Source: Phocaeicola faecalis
GTDB taxonomy: Bacteria > Bacteroidota > Bacteroidia > Bacteroidales > Bacteroidaceae
Direction of reading: 5' to 3'
Assembly (NCBI RefSeq): GCF_021730445.1
Contig: NZ_JADNRM010000001.1
Coordinates: 635,004 to 699,003, forward strand
Length of the DNA: 64,000 bases
Position numbers and translations under genes: made by a program. Shown here piece by piece: positions 7,048-16,072 of this stretch. Under the pieces are notes generated by a model. That model worked only from the letters and a program-made list of their open reading frames with translations. It made no database searches and was not told the DNA's origin. The number at the start of each line of letters is the position of its first letter. Positions within the stretch are counted from its first letter, which is position 1.

Positions 7048-8622
7048 GTGACAAGCGAACTAGTAGTAGACGTACAACCCAAAGAGATTTCCATTGCGCT
7101 TCTGGAAGACAAGGCGCTGGTGGAGTTCCAAAAAGAAGGAAGAAGTGCTTCTTTCAATGTGGGAAATATGTATCTGGGACGGGTAAGAAAGCTAATGCCC
7201 GGCCTCAATGCCTGTTTCGTGGATGTCGGTTTTGAAAAAGACGCTTTTCTTCACTATTTAGACTTAGGACCTCAATTTCATTCTTATCAGAAGTATCTGA
7301 AGCAAGTTTTAAGCGACCGCAAAAAACTTTATCCAATTTCAAAAGCTACTATGCTGCCTGACATTGACAAAGAGGGAACAGTTTCAACCACCCTCCAACA
7401 AGGTCAGGAAGTAATCGTGCAAATCGTAAAGGAACCTATTTCAACCAAGGGACCCAGACTGACCTGCGAATTATCTTTCGCCGGACGTTATCTGGTTCTT
7501 ATCCCTTTCAATGACAAGGTTTCCGTATCTCAAAAAATTAAATCGAGCGAAGAACGCGCCCGCCTCAAGCAACTGTTGCAAAGTATCAAACCGAAAAACT
7601 TCGGAGTGATAGTTCGCACTGTGGCAGAGGGAAAAAGGGTGGCCGAACTTGATGCCGAGCTTAAAGTCTTGCTGAAACATTGGGAAGAGACCATTACAAA
7701 AGCACAAAAAGCAGCCAAACTTCCTGCACTGGTGTATGAAGAGACCAGCCGCACGGTAGCCATGTTGCGCGATTTATTTAATCCTTCATACGAGAACATT
7801 TACGTAAATGACGAAACAGTGTTCCACGAAATCAAGGATTATGTATCTCTCATCGCCCCTGAACGGGCAGAAATCGTGAAATTGTATAAAGGGCAGCTTC
7901 CTATCTTCGACAATTTTGGAATTACCAAACAAATCAAGTCCTCATTCGGTAAAACGATTTCGTACAAGAGTGGAGCTTACCTGATTATTGAACATACTGA
8001 AGCACTTCATGTGGTGGATGTCAATAGCGGTAACCGTTCCAAATCCGGTAACGGACAAGAGGCTAACGCACTGGATGTCAATCTGGGGGCCGCCGATGAA
8101 TTGGCACGCCAGTTGAGATTGCGTGATATGGGTGGTATTATTGTCGTCGACTTTATAGACATGAACCTGGCTGAGAACAGACAAAAACTGTATGAACGCA
8201 TGTGCCAAAATATGCAGAAAGACAGAGCCAAACACAACATTCTCCCTCTCAGTAAGTTCGGACTGATGCAGATTACCCGCCAACGCGTGCGTCCGGCTAT
8301 GGATGTCACTACAGATGAAACCTGTCCCACCTGCTTCGGGAAAGGTAGCATCAAACCATCCATCCTTTTTACGGATACATTGGAGAGTAAAATTGATTAC
8401 CTGGTCAATAAGCTGAAGACTAAGAAATTTACACTGTACATCCACCCGTATATTGCTGCTTACGTTAATCAGGGCCTTGTGTCACTCAAACGTAAATGGC
8501 AAATGAAATACGGATTCGGAATAAAGATTATCCCCGATCAAAGTCTTGCATTCCTGCAATATAAGTTTACTGATATGCACGGAGAAGAAATAGACATGAA
8601 AGAGGAAATCGAAATCAAATAA
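7048..8622 (+). CDS. rng: Ribonuclease E/G family protein
   Basis: A 524-residue endoribonuclease of RNase G length, lacking the long C-terminal scaffold of RNase E. The start is GTG at 7048, because a stop lies in frame at 7030 with no ATG after it. An S1-type RNA-binding domain spans about residues 35-125 (MYLGRVRKLMPGLNACFVDVG). The two catalytic magnesium-binding Asp residues are D324 (VVDVNSGN) and D368 (IIVVDFIDMN). The Zn-link CPTC is near residue 425. It acts in rRNA maturation and mRNA decay. The stable hairpin before it is a possible site of autoregulation, by analogy with RNase E. Confidence 0.94.
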   Translation: MTSELVVDVQPKEISIALLEDKALVEFQKEGRSASFNVGNMYLGRVRKLMPGLNACFVDVGFEKDAFLHYLDLGPQFHSYQKYLKQVLSDRKKLYPISKATMLPDIDKEGTVSTTLQQGQEVIVQIVKEPISTKGPRLTCELSFAGRYLVLIPFNDKVSVSQKIKSSEERARLKQLLQSIKPKNFGVIVRTVAEGKRVAELDAELKVLLKHWEETITKAQKAAKLPALVYEETSRTVAMLRDLFNPSYENIYVNDETVFHEIKDYVSLIAPERAEIVKLYKGQLPIFDNFGITKQIKSSFGKTISYKSGAYLIIEHTEALHVVDVNSGNRSKSGNGQEANALDVNLGAADELARQLRLRDMGGIIVVDFIDMNLAENRQKLYERMCQNMQKDRAKHNILPLSKFGLMQITRQRVRPAMDVTTDETCPTCFGKGSIKPSILFTDTLESKIDYLVNKLKTKKFTLYIHPYIAAYVNQGLVSLKRKWQMKYGFGIKIIPDQSLAFLQYKFTDMHGEEIDMKEEIEIK

Positions 8623-8662
8623 AAAATGGGGAGCGAATAAACGAAGTCGCTCCCCATTTTTC
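8623..8662. terminator. Terminator after rng
   Basis: AAAATGGGGAGCGA (8623-8636 region) pairs with TCGCTCCCCATTTT (8647-8660), with T-runs on both strands. It terminates rng and isolates the kinase operon that follows. Confidence 0.8.
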
Positions 8663-8681
8663 TATTACCAATATTAATTGG

Positions 8682-8689
8682 TATCTTTG
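8682..8689 (+). promoter_or_regulatory. Promoter of the kinase-uridylyltransferase operon
   Basis: TATCTTTG, an exact TAnnTTTG box, 18 bases before the ATG at 8708. Its position argues against the upstream TTG at 8678 as start codon. Confidence 0.65.
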
Positions 8690-8707
8690 CTTACAAATAC
8701 TAAAGTC

Positions 8708-10138
8708 ATGATTATAGAAGATTTACAGCATTTATACCAGACATACACAGGTGTAACCGCCGAGACGATTACCGAATTGCCTTCTTCCGGTTCCAACAGA
8801 CGTTATTTCAGACTCACCGGAACACAGAATTTAATCGGTGTTTATGGTACTTCCATCGAAGAGAACGACGCTTTTCTCTACATGGCCGCACATTTCCGCA
8901 AAAAAGGTCTTCCTGTTCCCGAAGTTTATTGCACCTCGGAAGACAGAACTTACTATCTGCAAGAAGACTTAGGTGACACATTACTATTTCATGCCATCGA
9001 AAAAGGCCGTACCACCAGCGTATTCTCGGAAGAAGAAAAAGAACTGCTCCGCAAGACTATCCGCCTGCTGCCGGCCATCCAATTCGCAGGAGCCGACGGA
9101 TTTGACTTTTCGCATTGCCACCCGCAACCGGAATTCAACCAACGTTCCATCCTCTGGGATTTGAACTACTTTAAATACTGTTTTCTGAAAGCTACCGGAC
9201 TGGAATTTCAGGAGGATAAGCTGGAAGATGATTTCCAGAAGATGAGCGATGTACTGCTCCGCAGCTCTTCAGCTACTTTCATGTATCGCGATTTCCAAAG
9301 CCGGAATGTAATGATTAAAGACGGAAAGCCGTGGTTTATTGACTTTCAAGGCGGACGCAAAGGGCCGTTTTTCTATGATATAGCCTCTTTCCTATGGCAA
9401 GCCAAAGCCAAATATCCGGACACATTGAGAAAAGAACTCTTAGAAGAATACATTGACGCGCTTTGCAAATACAAGCCGGTAGACAAAGAATATTTCTTCA
9501 GCCAACTGCGCCATTTTGTACTCTTCCGCACCTTGCAAGTGTTGGGAGCCTACGGATTTCGCGGGTATTTTGAGAAAAAGCCCCATTTCATACAAAGCGT
9601 ACCTTATGCCATAGAAAACCTGAGGCAATTATTGCGTGATGAATATCCCGAATATCCTTACCTATGCTCCGTTCTGCGCGAGCTGACAGAGCTGAAGCAA
9701 TTCAAGGACGAGCTGAAGAAACGCCAACTGACGGTTAAAGTGATGAGTTTTGCCTATAAGAAAGGTATTCCCGATGACCCGACAGGCAACGGCGGCGGTT
9801 ATGTATTCGATTGCCGTGCTGTGAACAATCCCGGAAAATACGAACGCTACAAGCCCTTCACCGGACTGGACGAACCTGTCATCCGCTTCTTGGAAGAAGA
9901 CGGAGAAATCTTTCCTTTCCTGGAACACGCCTATGCACTGGTGGATGCATCGGTCAAACGATACATGGAGCGAGGTTTCAGCAACCTGTCCGTATGCTTC
10001 GGTTGTACCGGCGGACAACACCGGTCAGTCTATTCAGCCCAACACATGGCTGAACATTTAAACCGGACATTCGGTGTAAAGGTTATCCTGATACACCGCG
10101 AACAGAACATAGAACAAATATTCGAATCGACTTTATGA
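8708..10138 (+). CDS. AmgK-like sugar kinase fused to RapZ C-terminal domain
   Basis: A 476-residue two-domain protein. Residues 1 to about 330 are an aminoglycoside-phosphotransferase fold: YLQEDLGD, catalytic loop MYRDFQSRNVM (Asp near 195), then FIDFQGGRKGPFFYDIASFL, the pattern of AmgK, which phosphorylates the anomeric OH of MurNAc/GlcNAc. Residues about 342-476 match the RapZ C-terminal domain: MSFAYKKGIPDD, VFDCRAVNNPG, and CFGCTGGQHRSV (Cys near 433). In enterobacteria that domain of RapZ binds glucosamine-6-phosphate. The gene overlaps the MurU-like gene by 4 bases (ATGA), so the two are translationally coupled. The kinase role is inferred from motifs and neighbour. RapZ's N-terminal ATPase domain is absent. 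Confidence 0.85.
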   Translation: MIIEDLQHLYQTYTGVTAETITELPSSGSNRRYFRLTGTQNLIGVYGTSIEENDAFLYMAAHFRKKGLPVPEVYCTSEDRTYYLQEDLGDTLLFHAIEKGRTTSVFSEEEKELLRKTIRLLPAIQFAGADGFDFSHCHPQPEFNQRSILWDLNYFKYCFLKATGLEFQEDKLEDDFQKMSDVLLRSSSATFMYRDFQSRNVMIKDGKPWFIDFQGGRKGPFFYDIASFLWQAKAKYPDTLRKELLEEYIDALCKYKPVDKEYFFSQLRHFVLFRTLQVLGAYGFRGYFEKKPHFIQSVPYAIENLRQLLRDEYPEYPYLCSVLRELTELKQFKDELKKRQLTVKVMSFAYKKGIPDDPTGNGGGYVFDCRAVNNPGKYERYKPFTGLDEPVIRFLEEDGEIFPFLEHAYALVDASVKRYMERGFSNLSVCFGCTGGQHRSVYSAQHMAEHLNRTFGVKVILIHREQNIEQIFESTL

Positions 10139-10884
10139 AAGCTATGATTTTTGCAGCTGGCCTGGGCAGCCGGCTCAAACCCCTGACAGACACCAAGCCC
10201 AAAGCATTGATAAAAGTGGCCGGAAAACCTATGCTGGAACATGTTATATTAAAGCTGAAAGCTTCGGGATTTGACGAAATAGTGATTAATGTACACCATT
10301 TTGCCAATCAGATTCTCGATTTTTTAAAGGCCAATGACAATTTCGGTGTCAATATCTATATTTCTGATGAGACAGAAGAATTGCTGGACACCGGAGGAGG
10401 ACTGGAAAAAGCCGGCAAGTATTTCATGCCGCCTCTCCATGAAGATAAAGAAGGCATCCTGCTGCATAACGTAGATATCTTATCCAACTGCGATTTGCAA
10501 GATTTAATCCGCTTCCACCAGCAAAATCCAGATGTATACGCCACCATGCTGGTAAGCAGACGCATCACCTCCCGCTACTTGCTGTTTGATGACAATAATC
10601 TGTTGTGTGGCTGGATAAATAAAAACACAGGCCAAGTGAAGCCTGCCGGATTAGAGTACAAAGAAGGAAAGTATCAAGAATATGCTTACAGCGGCATACA
10701 AGCAATCAACCCGCTATTGCTGAATAAAGGCATGCGACCCGGAAAATATTCGATTATTGATTTTTATCTGCAAGTTTGCAGAAACATCAAGATTCAATGC
10801 TATCCCGCCGACAACTTACAATTGATAGATATCGGAAAACCGGAGACACTGATTAAAGCGGAAGAATTTCTAAATCACCTATGA
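10135..10884 (+). CDS. murU: MurU-like nucleotidyltransferase
   Basis: A 249-residue nucleotidyltransferase. The signature AAGLGSRLKPLTDTKPKAL (residues about 7-25) binds the nucleotide and VAGKPMLEHVI follows, as in MurU and RmlA-type sugar-1-phosphate transferases. VDILSNCDL supplies the metal-binding Asp. It is short, without the left-handed helix domain of GlmU, as MurU is. It overlaps the AmgK-like kinase gene by 4 bases. The pair matches the AmgK-MurU route that converts recycled MurNAc to UDP-MurNAc in pseudomonads and in Tannerella. Another NDP-sugar specificity cannot be excluded. Confidence 0.82.
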   Translation: MKAMIFAAGLGSRLKPLTDTKPKALIKVAGKPMLEHVILKLKASGFDEIVINVHHFANQILDFLKANDNFGVNIYISDETEELLDTGGGLEKAGKYFMPPLHEDKEGILLHNVDILSNCDLQDLIRFHQQNPDVYATMLVSRRITSRYLLFDDNNLLCGWINKNTGQVKPAGLEYKEGKYQEYAYSGIQAINPLLLNKGMRPGKYSIIDFYLQVCRNIKIQCYPADNLQLIDIGKPETLIKAEEFLNHL

Positions 10885-11261
10885 AAGGACTTTAATAAAA
10901 AATACGTTTCACACACAACAGGGCATTATTCCACTCATGCTCAACGATTTGCGGTGAAACATCAAATGAATTAAAAAGGCGGAAGCTTTTTCGTGACAGC
11001 AACCCTCCAAAAAGACCTTGTTCTTTTCAAAAAACTCTTTCGTCTTTAAAAAAAGGAGGTGTGTCAAAACTAAAATGGCCTATCCAATCGTCAGCTGTAG
11101 GGGCAGGGTTTGCCTGCCCGAGGACACAAAACCCGAAGACACAAAGCAAACTGTTTTCGGGCGAGCGAACCTCGCCCATACGAACAAAACGACAGTATTA
11201 TCCACATTTTGACACAACCCCTTTTCAATCATTCCTTAAATGCTTTGAAAGATAAACCTCC
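10885..11261. other. Intergenic region with a repeat element
   Basis: Between the converging murU and metH genes. The first about 170 bases show no gene, RNA or clear terminator. The rest is the dispersed repeat at 11058-11221. The short frames that cross the repeat differ between its two copies and are not supported. Confidence 0.6.
11058..11221. repeat. Dispersed inverted-repeat element, copy 1
   Basis: About 164 bp. The ends are inverted (GGTGTGTCAAAA at the left; TTTTGACACAACC at the right). Inside are two arms of about 30 bases that are imperfect inverted copies, starting GTAGGGGCAGGG on the left and ending CTCGCCC then ATACG on the right. It is nearly identical to 46061-46214 except for an internal duplication of about 15 bases around ACACAAAACCCGA and a few substitutions. 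No transposase is present, so it looks like a MITE or REP-type non-autonomous element. Confidence 0.8.
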
Positions 11262-13997
11262 TTACCAAAGATTCAATTTATTCTTTTGCGCCTCTTCCAA
11301 AGAAACGGTCTTTACCTGTTTTGCACCATTCTTGCTGCGGAGCTCTTCATACTCTCTGTTTATTCCCTCCACAAACTCCCGGCGCGACTCAGCATTCAAC
11401 AAGCGGGCTGCCACCAATGCATTTTGTGAAGCATCTTTCATGTGAATGACCGGACCACCGTAAACAGGAGCAATCTTCAGGGCAGTATGAAGTTTGGAAG
11501 TCGTAGCACCGCCAACCATAATTGGAATATTCAGTCCCGCACGCTGCAACTCGACAGCCACATGTGCCATCTCCTCAAGCGACGGAGTAATCAACCCACT
11601 CAATCCGATGATATCCACTTTCTCTTCTATGGCTTTCTGTACAATCGTTTCGGCAGGAACCATCACCCCCAAGTCTATAATTTCATAGTTATTGCAAGCC
11701 ATGACTACCGATACGATATTTTTCCCGATATCGTGCACATCACCTTTCACAGTTGCCATCAATACTTTTCCGGCAGTGCGGGCCCCCTCCTGCTTATCGG
11801 CTTCAATAAGCGGTTGCAAGATACCCACCGCCTTTTTCATGGTGCGGGCAGTCTTCACCACTTGAGGCAAAAACATTTTTCCGGCTCCAAAAAGCTCACC
11901 CACCTTGTTCATTCCATCCATCAGCGGGCCTTCAATGATATTCACCGCTTTTTCGTATAACGGCAACGCTTCCGCCAAATCTTCCTCCAAATAATCGCCG
12001 ATGCCTTTTATCAACGCATATTGCAGACGCATCTCTACCGCTGCCTCACGCCACTGCTCCTGTTCCGCCGTTTTGTTGCCAGCATCGGTATTCTTTAAAG
12101 CTTCTGCCGTTTCAATCAACCTTTCGGCAGCATCGGGACGGCGGTTCAGCACCACATCTTCTATCCGTTCCAGCACATCGGCAGGAATATCGGTATAAAG
12201 CACCGAAGTGGCGGGATTCACAATTCCCATATCCATACCCTGCTGAATGGCATGATAAAGAAATACGGCATGCATGGCCTCACGGATATAATTATTGCCA
12301 CGGAAAGAGAATGACAAATTACTTACCCCTCCGCTTACATGCGCTCCGGGAAGATTCTGTTTTATCCAACCGGTCGCTTTGATAAAATCAACAGCATAAT
12401 TATTATGTTCCTCAATTCCCGTAGCCACAGCCAGCACATTGGAATCGAAGATGATATCATACGGATTAAAGCCGACCTGCTCCGTCAGGATACGATAGGC
12501 ACGCGAACAAACTTCAATCTTCCGTTCAAACGTATCAGCCTGCCCCTTTTCGTCGAAAGCCATCACCACCGTTGCAGCTCCCAACTTCTTAATCAGACGG
12601 GCATGTTCTATAAATTTCTCCTCTCCCTCTTTCAGTGATATGGAATTGACGACAGACTTACCTTGCAAACACTTCAGTCCGGCTTCTATCACCTCCCACT
12701 TAGAAGAATCAATCATCACAGGAACACGTGCAATATCGGGTTCAGACATCACCAAATTCAGGAAAACAGTCATCTCTTCCTTGGCATCCAGCAGCCCGTC
12801 GTCCATATTGACATCAATGACCAAAGCACCATCTTCCACCTGCTTGCGTGCGATGCTCAATGCCTCTTCGTATTTCTTTTCGTTTATCAGACGAAGGAAC
12901 TTACGCGAGCCGGCCACATTGCAGCGTTCGCCCACATTGATAAAATTGATTTCGGGTGTCTGCTCAAGCAACTCCAACCCCGAGAGCCACATCCGTTCGG
13001 GTTTACCGACCGGAATGTGAGGACGTGCCTTCTGCACCAATGGGACATATTCGGCAATATATTCTTCAGTCGTACCGCAGCATCCGCCGATAATATTCAC
13101 CAATCCCTCATCTATGTATTCCTTCACTTCCGAAGCCATATCCCCGGGAGTCTGATCATACTGCCCCAAACTGTTGGGAAGTCCTGCATTGGGATACGCA
13201 CTGATATAATAAGGAGCACGCGCAGCCAGCCCTTCCAAAAAAGGTTTCAACTGCTTGGCGCCGAAAGAGCAATTCAAGCCGATAGAAAAAATAGGGGCAT
13301 GCTGAACAGACGCAAGGAAAGCATCCAAAGTCTGACCGGAAAGTGTACGGCCTGCAATATCCGACACCGTCACCGAGAGCATCAATGGCACTTCGCGTCC
13401 CACGGCCTGCATTGCCTCCCCAGCCGCAAAAACAGCAGCCTTGGCATTCAGCGTATCAAATATGGTCTCTATCAGGAGAGCATCCACTCCCCCCTCCAAC
13501 AATGCTTCCATCTGCTCCCGATAGGCACTGACCAACTCATCATAAGTAAGTGCACGCATTGCAGGATTATTCACATCAGGGCTCATTGAGCATGTTTTAT
13601 TGGTAGGACCGACAGAACCTGCCACAAAGCGCGGTTTATGGGGAGTCATTCGGGAATATTCATCCGCCATTTCACGAGCGATTCCGGCCGCCGACAAGTT
13701 TATCTCACGGCACATATCCTGCATACGATAATCTGCCATCGACACCCGCTGAGCATTAAACGTATTTGTCTCGATGATATCTGCACCTGCTTCCAGATAC
13801 TTGCGATGAATATCTTTTATCACATCGGGGCGGGTAAGGCACAGCAAATCATTGTTACCTTTCATCTGACCGGCAACTTGTGCAAACCGTTCTCCTCTAA
13901 AGTCTTGCTCCGATAAGTTGTATTTTTGTATCATTGTCCCCATCGCTCCGTCGAGGATGAGAATTCGTTCATCAATAATCTGCTTCAATGTAGCCAT
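11262..13997 (-). CDS. metH: Cobalamin-dependent methionine synthase without activation domain
   Basis: A 911-residue MetH that methylates homocysteine from methyltetrahydrofolate through B12. Domains in order: homocysteine-binding barrel (about 1-310; Zn ligands in IGLNCSF and GGCCGTT), pterin-binding barrel (about 340-600; NFINVGERCNVAGS, VIDVNMDDG), B12 cap (about 650-730) and B12-binding Rossmann domain with GDVHDIGKNIV (lower-ligand His755), SGLITPS and GGATTS. The protein stops at SLEEAQKNKLNLW, the linker where E. coli MetH (1227 residues) continues into the AdoMet-binding reactivation domain. That domain is missing, and the stop is clean with no remnant downstream. It is last in the YIP1-smpB-metH operon, 12 bases after smpB. 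Confidence 0.94.
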   Translation of the reverse strand: MATLKQIIDERILILDGAMGTMIQKYNLSEQDFRGERFAQVAGQMKGNNDLLCLTRPDVIKDIHRKYLEAGADIIETNTFNAQRVSMADYRMQDMCREINLSAAGIAREMADEYSRMTPHKPRFVAGSVGPTNKTCSMSPDVNNPAMRALTYDELVSAYREQMEALLEGGVDALLIETIFDTLNAKAAVFAAGEAMQAVGREVPLMLSVTVSDIAGRTLSGQTLDAFLASVQHAPIFSIGLNCSFGAKQLKPFLEGLAARAPYYISAYPNAGLPNSLGQYDQTPGDMASEVKEYIDEGLVNIIGGCCGTTEEYIAEYVPLVQKARPHIPVGKPERMWLSGLELLEQTPEINFINVGERCNVAGSRKFLRLINEKKYEEALSIARKQVEDGALVIDVNMDDGLLDAKEEMTVFLNLVMSEPDIARVPVMIDSSKWEVIEAGLKCLQGKSVVNSISLKEGEEKFIEHARLIKKLGAATVVMAFDEKGQADTFERKIEVCSRAYRILTEQVGFNPYDIIFDSNVLAVATGIEEHNNYAVDFIKATGWIKQNLPGAHVSGGVSNLSFSFRGNNYIREAMHAVFLYHAIQQGMDMGIVNPATSVLYTDIPADVLERIEDVVLNRRPDAAERLIETAEALKNTDAGNKTAEQEQWREAAVEMRLQYALIKGIGDYLEEDLAEALPLYEKAVNIIEGPLMDGMNKVGELFGAGKMFLPQVVKTARTMKKAVGILQPLIEADKQEGARTAGKVLMATVKGDVHDIGKNIVSVVMACNNYEIIDLGVMVPAETIVQKAIEEKVDIIGLSGLITPSLEEMAHVAVELQRAGLNIPIMVGGATTSKLHTALKIAPVYGGPVIHMKDASQNALVAARLLNAESRREFVEGINREYEELRSKNGAKQVKTVSLEEAQKNKLNLW

Positions 13998-14009
13998 TCA
14001 CAATATATA

Positions 14010-14462
14010 CTATCTCTTAAACATTCTATCCATTTCACGCCTGTCATCCTTTTCCCTCAAGGACTCGCGCTTATCATATTGTTTTTTACCTTTTGCCAAA
14101 GCGATAACTAATTTTGCCAATCCTTTTTCATTCAGGAACAAGCGGACAGGGACAATGGTAAAGCCAGGATTCTTTCCGGCCTCTTCCAATTTGCGCAACT
14201 CTTTCTTGCTCAACAACAGCTTACGTTCACGGCGGGCTGTGTGGTTATTATACGAACCATAGAAATATTCTGCGATATGCATATTCTTCACCCACAACTC
14301 ACCACGCACAAAATAGCAATAGGTATCCACCAGACTGGCTTTGCCCATACGAATGGACTTTATCTCTGTTCCGGTCAGCACAATACCTGCTGTGTACGTG
14401 TCGATAAATTCATAATCGAACGACGCACGTTTATTTTTTATATTTACAGGAGTCGGTTTCAT
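14010..14462 (-). CDS. smpB: SsrA-binding protein SmpB
   Basis: A 150-residue SmpB, the tmRNA partner in rescue of stalled ribosomes. [29 protein letters not shown] and [36 protein letters not shown] are family hallmarks, split here by the usual oligonucleotide-binding barrel. The C-terminal tail [11 protein letters not shown] is the basic tail that enters the mRNA channel. I use the ATG at 14462 (MKPTPVN); a TTG lies one codon upstream. The ATG shares one base with the stop of the YIP1-family gene, so translation is coupled. tmRNA itself is not in this window. Confidence 0.95.
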   Translation of the reverse strand: MKPTPVNIKNKRASFDYEFIDTYTAGIVLTGTEIKSIRMGKASLVDTYCYFVRGELWVKNMHIAEYFYGSYNNHTARRERKLLLSKKELRKLEEAGKNPGFTIVPVRLFLNEKGLAKLVIALAKGKKQYDKRESLREKDDRREMDRMFKR

Positions 14463-15031
14463 CAATTCAAAATAACAGATAACTCATTAAATACCGCCGC
14501 AATGAGCGCCGGACAAACAATCACAATCACCGAAGCAATCAATGTGTATCGGGTCAGTTTAGTCTCTTCCACTTTCATCAGTGTGCGTGCCCCTTCATAC
14601 ACCACAAACACGGTATAGAACTGGAGTATCCAATGCAAAATGGAGATGGAGAACAAACCGCTGATGATATCGAGCACAAACGTCACCACCATGGCATAAC
14701 CCACAAATTGTTGGTTTAGTTCATACTGTTCACCACGGTTCAGCAATTTCTTTCCCAACTGATTTACAGCATAAGCAGCCAAGAAATACCCTCCAAAGAG
14801 AGACACAAAAATGGCACAACAGCGAGTCATTGCTATCTGAAAAGCAGATACTCCTGCTGTATTTCCAATAAAAGTGCCTATAAAAACGGACAAGCCGCAC
14901 AATCCTATCATGGGATAAACAAATGCGCCAAGCACTTTTCGTCCATCCTCTTCTGTCTTGATTTCTGCCCAAGCCTTAGCCGGAGAGGAAATCAACAACA
15001 TCACTCTATTAAATAAGTCTTTGTAGTTCAA
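14462..15031 (-). CDS. YIP1-family membrane protein
   Basis: A 189-residue integral membrane protein with about five hydrophobic segments between residues 35 and 185. The N-terminus [24 protein letters not shown] is the typical entry of bacterial YIP1-domain proteins (soluble lead, SPxxxW). No catalytic motif is visible and its role is unknown. It starts the operon with smpB and metH, with a -7 box TACCTTTG on the minus strand at 15071-15078. Confidence 0.75.
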   Translation of the reverse strand: MNYKDLFNRVMLLISSPAKAWAEIKTEEDGRKVLGAFVYPMIGLCGLSVFIGTFIGNTAGVSAFQIAMTRCCAIFVSLFGGYFLAAYAVNQLGKKLLNRGEQYELNQQFVGYAMVVTFVLDIISGLFSISILHWILQFYTVFVVYEGARTLMKVEETKLTRYTLIASVIVIVCPALIAAVFNELSVILN

Positions 15032-15070
15032 TGCTTAATCTATTTACCTTTGTTATACTTCAATGAACTG

Positions 15071-15078
15071 CAAAGGTA
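15071..15078 (-). promoter_or_regulatory. Promoter of the YIP1-smpB-metH operon
   Basis: TACCTTTG on the minus strand, an exact TAnnTTTG -7 box, 40 bases before the ATG at 15031. It lies directly after the terminator of the NigD-like gene. Confidence 0.55.
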
Positions 15079-15112
15079 TAAAAAATCCCCTTCTCCCAAA
15101 GGGAAAAGAGGA
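15079..15112 (-). terminator. Terminator of the NigD-like gene
   Basis: On the minus strand TCCTCTTTTCCC, a 3-base loop and GGGAGAAGGGGA form a 12-bp stem (two wobble pairs), then a run of T. Confidence 0.65.
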
Positions 15113-15139
15113 CTTTTCTACTTTCAATATAATGATTTA

Positions 15140-15913
15140 TTAGTATCCGTAAGAAGGAGCTTTAAAATCTTTAACTGCCATTTTAACTGTTTTCTCCAAA
15201 TAGTTAGGATTTTCAAGATTTCTGTCACTGATAGCTCTCAAAACAACATTTATAGAGTCTGAACCTACATCACTAAACTTATAATATAATTCAGAAGCGA
15301 AAGGGAAGCTACATAATATGTTAATAGAATTATAAGAATCGTTTTTTCCATTATCATAATGGAACGTCAAAGTCAACTTTTTATTGTCAAGATCAATTCC
15401 GTCCTTTCCTTCACCTTCATAACTCATATTAAAGTAGTAAGGAGCACTTGAATTATAATTGAACTGAGGAGTAAATGTAATATATCCTTTATAGATACCG
15501 ACTGCTCCTAAATCAATAACAGGGTCTTGGTTATTATATAAAGTGTCTCTAGCTTCTACATCTCTAGCTGTATTAATCATATCAGCACCTCCATGTAATG
15601 GAGCAGCAGAAACTATTTCTACTTTATATGTAGTATTTTCCGAAGGTTCCGGCAACACTTCATCCAAATGTTTAAATGCCACTTGAGCACGTTTAACCTT
15701 GCTCCAATCACCAAGCTGTTTCATATTAGCAACTGTAGGAACTAAAATACCACCACCATCAGCATATAGTTTATAGCCAAGAAACTCATCACCTGTAACA
15801 GTTACAAGAACCACACCATCATAAGCACTTTCACTATTAGTGTCCAAGCAAGAACTAAAGGATAACACAGATACCAATGCAGCAAAGAACACTGCTAACT
15901 TCATTTTTTTCAT
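15140..15913 (-). CDS. NigD-like lipoprotein
   Basis: A 257-residue secreted protein. The signal peptide ends in a lipobox (SFSSCLDT), so it is probably lipid-anchored, exported to the envelope. The early DGVVLVTVTGDEFLGYKLYADGGGILVPT resembles the NigD/NigD-like family of Bacteroides, two-barrel proteins of unknown function often found singly or near other surface lipoproteins. It is a single gene with a promoter (TAATTTTG on the minus strand, 15940-15947) and a terminator. Confidence 0.78.
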   Translation of the reverse strand: MKKMKLAVFFAALVSVLSFSSCLDTNSESAYDGVVLVTVTGDEFLGYKLYADGGGILVPTVANMKQLGDWSKVKRAQVAFKHLDEVLPEPSENTTYKVEIVSAAPLHGGADMINTARDVEARDTLYNNQDPVIDLGAVGIYKGYITFTPQFNYNSSAPYYFNMSYEGEGKDGIDLDNKKLTLTFHYDNGKNDSYNSINILCSFPFASELYYKFSDVGSDSINVVLRAISDRNLENPNYLEKTVKMAVKDFKAPSYGY

Positions 15914-16072
15914 TTTCTTCTCTTTATTATTAGGGTTTGCAAAATTAATTAAAAGATTCGAGTCTAAAGGAAAACTTCAACTCTTTTTTGTTGTTTTAAT
16001 GATTAAATGAGCTCCAAACTCAAATACTGCATAACTCTCCCAACATTAACCTTTATTAATATGCAAGTCGAG

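Noticed and set aside
12339-13589. Long plus-strand frames inside metH
   Set aside because: They are antisense shadows of a strongly conserved gene and show His/Arg/Ser-rich nonsense composition.
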